From the NCBI GenBank assembly GCA_964498785.1, contig CAZCJL010000067.1, positions 1 through 35,565 on the forward strand: a stretch of 35,565 nucleotides of DNA, given 5' to 3'. Both the position numbers and the translations under genes were made by a program. Under the pieces are notes generated by a model. It ran no database searches, was not told the origin of the DNA, and was given only the letters and a program-made list of their open reading frames with translations. Source of the DNA: Mariaggregatimicrobium sp964498785. GTDB lineage: Bacteria; Zhuqueibacterota; Zhuqueibacteria; Thermofontimicrobiales; Thiofontviventaceae. This document shows positions 32,262 to 35,565 of this stretch, piece after piece. Numbering within the stretch: position 1 is the stretch's first letter; every line of letters starts with the position of its first letter.

Positions 32262-34222
32262 TACACCTTTTCCCTGTAAAATTGCTGATTTAGTTTTTTG
32301 TCTTCCTCGCTGACGTTGAAATCCGCATCCTCTATTTCGGATAGATTCACATAGAGCTGGTTCTTGTTCAACAGTTCAGCCAGCAGCTTTTTCTGCTTTT
32401 CCAGCCCGTGCCCTGCCGAATGGCCGTTTCCCGTCGTCCCGATGTCAATAAAATCATTCACCGCTTCTTCCGGCATTTCCGGGTTGACATACCAGTTTAA
32501 GAACGAGTTTTCGGCGATGTCTTTCCATAATTCAACAAGTTCTTCAGATGTCCCGGCGGCCTGGATTTTGTTCATAAAGGCTTCGTTGTATTTCATCAGC
32601 TCGCAATAGATAAAGTCGCCGCCGCCCTGCCAGTTGACGGCTTTGGAAATGCCGCCCTGGTCGCATTCGATTTCCTCAAACATTTTGTCATCTTTTTTGG
32701 TTCTTTTCCCGATCACTTTTTTCAGCCGTTCAATGGTGATGGTTTCTACATAGTCCATCTGTTCAATTGTGATCCATTGACGGTTCATCTTGTGGGCGAC
32801 TGCGGCGGTAGTTGCAGAACCGGCGAAAAAGTCAAGAACAATGTCGTCTTCGTTTGACGCAATTTGAATAATGCGTTGAATAAGGCGTTCGGGTTTTGGG
32901 GTAAGAAAAGAGTCTGCAACGCCAAACAGCACTATTGATTCTTTTTTGGCCTCTTGGGTATGACCAACTTCATTATTAGGCCACCACGACCAAACAGTAT
33001 TATCTTCAACTTCATTCAAATATGTTTTTCGTCTGGGTACGCCGCAGTCATCTTGACCAAACCACAAGCGATCCTCTTCCTCGAATCTCGCAAGTGATTC
33101 TTTCGCATATCTCGGAAATGTTCCTCGCGGTGGCTCCCATTCGACACCATTTTGAAATCTATATTTGAATCCTTTTGTTTTCCCACTTTTAGCATGTAAA
33201 GGTTGAGTCATCCACGCGCCTCGTCGATCATTGTCTGGATTAGCGTAGCGAAGATTCTGCTGCTCTGTGCGTTCGATGCCTCTGATAAGGCAATTTACTT
33301 TATCTTTAGCGAATATCAGAATATGGTCATGGTTATCAGAGAAGTATTTTGCATCGTTTGCGATGGTATATTTTTTCTGCCAAACCACATTCGCCACAAA
33401 ATTCTCTCTCCCAAAAACCTCATCACACAGTACCTTCAAGTAATGTGCCTCGTCATCATCAATATTCATCCAGATTGAACCGTCTTCTCGCAACAACTCC
33501 CGTGCGACTTCAAGCCGATTCTTCATGAACGTCAACCAGCTCGAATGATTGAAATGATCATTATAGCCGAATGAATCATTTCCCGTATTGTACGGCGGGT
33601 CAATGTAAATCAGCTTTACTTTCCCCCGGTACTGCTTTTTCAGCGTGTGTAGGGCCAACAGGTTGTTACCCTTGATAATCAAGTTTTCCCGAATCGTGCC
33701 GTTTTCATCCCGCCTGATGTCCGTGACCTTTTGCTCGCCGTCAACCGTGTATCGCTTCCAGCGGGTCAGCGCTTTGGGATCAAAAAGCCGGTCAATCTCA
33801 TCCTGCGCCAGAATTTCATTAAAAAATATCTCGTTGCGTTTTTCTTCCTCTTTGGTCTGGCCGCCCTCCAGCACGCAATCCTTGTAAGGCCAGACCAGCG
33901 ACACCTCTCCCCGTTGCCGCAGGAATTTACCGTCAATATTCAGACCGATTTTATTTCTGAACCGGGTATAGGAATTGGCCAGAAAATTTTTATCAGCAAT
34001 GTATTCGATAAAGGTATTGATATTGAAAATCCAGTGCCCTTCAATCTCTTCAAAAAACGTGCGCTTGATTTCCGGTTCGCCCAGCAGCAGCTTCACCAGC
34101 TCCCGGTCAATCTTCCAGGCGCGGTCAATCACCGCCGCCTTGACCAGTTCCCCTTCATCATCCACAAACCGGGAATCTGTTTTCAGCAGTTCGATCAAAT
34201 TTTCGTTAAAACTCATTTCCAT
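32261..34222 (-). CDS. Type III modification methyltransferase Mod
   Basis: A 653-aa adenine-specific DNA methyltransferase of the type III Mod group. The catalytic motif IV DPPYNTGNDSFGYND (about residue 207) precedes the S-adenosylmethionine motif I DFFAGSATTAAVAHKMN (about 464), which is the beta-class order. NLIIKGNNLLALHTLKKQ is another Mod feature, and the central part between the motifs should be the target-recognition domain. Mod alone methylates and sets the specificity of the complex. AAAGGA precedes the ATG. I see no simple-sequence repeat of the phase-variable kind at the start. It overlaps rhuM by one base. Confidence 0.93.
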   Translation of the reverse strand: MEMSFNENLIELLKTDSRFVDDEGELVKAAVIDRAWKIDRELVKLLLGEPEIKRTFFEEIEGHWIFNINTFIEYIADKNFLANSYTRFRNKIGLNIDGKFLRQRGEVSLVWPYKDCVLEGGQTKEEEKRNEIFFNEILAQDEIDRLFDPKALTRWKRYTVDGEQKVTDIRRDENGTIRENLIIKGNNLLALHTLKKQYRGKVKLIYIDPPYNTGNDSFGYNDHFNHSSWLTFMKNRLEVARELLREDGSIWMNIDDDEAHYLKVLCDEVFGRENFVANVVWQKKYTIANDAKYFSDNHDHILIFAKDKVNCLIRGIERTEQQNLRYANPDNDRRGAWMTQPLHAKSGKTKGFKYRFQNGVEWEPPRGTFPRYAKESLARFEEEDRLWFGQDDCGVPRRKTYLNEVEDNTVWSWWPNNEVGHTQEAKKESIVLFGVADSFLTPKPERLIQRIIQIASNEDDIVLDFFAGSATTAAVAHKMNRQWITIEQMDYVETITIERLKKVIGKRTKKDDKMFEEIECDQGGISKAVNWQGGGDFIYCELMKYNEAFMNKIQAAGTSEELVELWKDIAENSFLNWYVNPEMPEEAVNDFIDIGTTGNGHSAGHGLEKQKKLLAELLNKNQLYVNLSEIEDADFNVSEEDKKLNQQFYREKV

Positions 34223-34239
34223 ATTCTATCCTTTTTTCG

Positions 34240-35189
34240 TCATTTTCTATGCCGCCCAGCGCTTGGTTGGCCGATTTCTTCAAGCTTGTTCTTTGCCGGG
34301 CGTACTTGGTAAAGTTCCTGTTCTTCCCTGACGCAGAGTTGCTTCTCCCTTTGAATCAATTTTTCGAATTTTAATTCAGACCGACTAAACAAATCTTGGC
34401 TTTCAGCCTTAAGGTAACTGGCAGCCATACGACAATAGTCAGGGTCTATTTCAATGCCAACACTGTTCGCCCACATTTTAATGCAGCAATCATGCTGGTT
34501 CCAGAACCGCAGAAAGGGTCAAGAACGGTATTTTCAACGAAAGAAAACATCCTTATTAATCTGTTTGCTAATTCCAATGGATAAGGTGCTGGATGATTTT
34601 TAAGAGATGTGCCTGGTAAGTTCCAAATCTGCTGGAACCAACGATTAAAATCTGATTTGTTGATCATGCTTTTTTCACGCTGTTTCTCCGTAGGTTTCCT
34701 ATACCCCCCTGGTTTTCTTTGCATAAGAATAAATTCAATATCATTTTTTATTATTGCATTCGGTTCATAGGGTTTGCCAAGAAACTTTGATCCATTGGTA
34801 ACCTCATATGATGCATTCGCTATTTTATGCCAAATTATCGGGTTTAGGTTGTCAAAACCGATTTTCCTGCAAAGCACACAAATGTCTGAATGAAGAGGAA
34901 AAACAAGGTGCCTTCCAAATTTTCGCCTTGCAACACAAACATCTCCAACCACACAAACAAGCCTACCGCCGGGAACCAAAATCCGAAATACATGTTCCCA
35001 TACCCTTCTAATTTCGTTCAAAAAGCATTCATAATCCTCGATATGGCCTAATTGATTTGGATTATCATTATATTTTTTTAAATTCCAGTAAGGCGGAGGC
35101 GTAAGAACAAGATGAACAGATTCATCCGGTAAAAACGAAAGGTCTCTTGCATCGCCATTGATCAATCTATGAATTGTGGTATTTTGCAC
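34240..35189 (-). pseudogene. DNA methyltransferase (beta class, N4C/N6A) with a one-base frameshift
   Basis: Two frames together encode about 316 aa. The first (GTG 35189 to 34446) has motif IV TPPPYWNLKKY (residues 30-40), usual in N4-cytosine methyltransferases, and motif I DPFCGSGTSMIAALKCG (224-240). The second picks up as NSVGIEIDPDYCRMAASYL and runs to 34240. Adding one A near 34466 (CGAACAGT to CGAAACAGT) joins them as CGRNSVGIEID, a standard continuation. Either the gene is inactivated or one base was lost in sequencing. It lies 17 nt ahead of mod and directly after the endonuclease fragment, forming the partner pair of a type II system. Confidence 0.8.
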
Positions 35190-35191
35190 TA

Positions 35192-35440
35192 TTAAATAAA
35201 TCCTCCAACGTGTGCTATTAGTGCGTGTACAAAATTTTTGACAGATAATTCTTCTGAAGGCGTTGTAGATATCCCTTCTTGGCCATCAGTACGATTTGAA
35301 GTTATGAAAGCCGACGCTGTATAGTGCCTCTCTAATACAAGTTTTCTACAAAAAATCTCATATCGTTTCATATACGAAGCACCTTTAAATTCCGGAAATA
35401 CATGAAAATGAGGTAAACCTCTTTCGAATAGGGTAAAGCG
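35192..35440 (-). pseudogene. 3' fragment of a type II restriction endonuclease
   Basis: About 82 codons are open to the TAA at 35192-35194, with a stop just upstream and no start. The segment HVFPEFKGASYMKRYEIFCR followed by KLVLERHYTASAFITSN and a conserved PSEELSVKNFVHALIAHV resembles the end of PaeR7I-like restriction endonucleases by eye; this family name is tentative. The methyltransferase gene begins three bases after its stop, the classic endonuclease-methyltransferase arrangement. The missing 5' part would extend to the terminal repeat, so the gene may have been cut by a repeat insertion or a contig join. Confidence 0.45.
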
Positions 35441-35565
35441 CTAACATGAATTCTTAATTTAATAAAATATTTCATAAAGTCAATAAATTTTGTTGTTTTC
35501 GATATATTTTTTGTATCTTCTCAATATTTTATGGTAGATATGGGCGCTTGCCGCAATGTCGTATT
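35441..35565. other. Right end with the second copy of the terminal repeat
   Basis: AT-rich sequence follows the endonuclease fragment. Bases 35508-35565 are the right copy of the repeat found at 44-101 in inverse orientation. The sequence just before it (GATATATTTTTTGTATCTT) resembles a promoter reading rightward into the repeat. No coding gene is supported. Confidence 0.55.
35508..35565 (+). repeat. Right copy of a 58-bp terminal inverted repeat
   Basis: It matches the reverse complement of 44-101 at 56 of 58 positions; the two differences fall near the outer end. The window stops at its last base, so the repeat may continue beyond. Confidence 0.8.

Overview
The window is AT-rich bacterial DNA. 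The likely source is a member of the FCB group, perhaps Calditrichota, KSB1 or a relative. Three things point that way: a secreted beta-propeller protein with a type IX secretion (Por) C-terminal sorting tail (20215-22749), a small lipoprotein built from a SprA module (26930-27918, broken), and the overall AT-rich housekeeping gene set. The phylum is inferred and was not tested.

Left part (about 491-17578), core genes, nearly all on the + strand in tight runs. They are polyprenyl diphosphate synthase, ApbE flavin transferase, UDP-glucuronate decarboxylase-like epimerase, family 9 glycosyltransferase, RsfS, ArgS, a PfkB sugar kinase, YjbQ and an EcfA-type ATPase. EF-P lies on the - strand. Then come YggT, DivIVA, a lipoprotein, purine nucleoside phosphorylase, a DksA/TraR zinc-finger protein, LspA, an RluD-type pseudouridine synthase, two tandem paralogous membrane proteins, and DnaG primase. 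A CAT-anticodon tRNA with its own terminator closes this block. Several genes start with TTG or GTG behind clear Shine-Dalgarno sites. A recurring promoter form, TTGAYW-N17-TATCTT or close to it, is visible in front of several units.

Middle (about 17815-24770), accessory. It holds a DUF4143/AAA_14 ATPase behind two tandem palindromes that overlap its promoter, an unexplained open frame after it, the LVIVD-repeat secreted protein, and an AbgT-family transporter. Spacers are long and contain terminators and REP-like hairpins.

Right part (24776-35440), all on the - strand. First is a three-gene ATGA-coupled operon: a 101-aa lipoprotein, a 49-aa acidic protein and a beta-lactamase-family serine hydrolase. 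Next come three broken genes: the SprA-module lipoprotein, a small YD-repeat-like protein and the tail of a HEPN protein. Then there is a defence cluster that looks richer in GC than the core genes: a type III restriction-modification operon (Mod, RhuM, Res) with 1- and 4-nt overlaps, preceded by a frameshifted beta-class DNA methyltransferase and the 3' end of a type II restriction endonuclease.

The first 101 and last 58 bases carry the same repeat in opposite orientation (56 of 58 positions match), so the window may be a whole contig that ends in dispersed repeats. Frame breaks cluster in the right third. They may be real decay or indel errors. Items most worth a second look are RhuM placed inside the type III operon, the tandem operator of the DUF4143 ATPase, the lipoprotein / 49-aa / hydrolase operon, and the free-standing SprA module.
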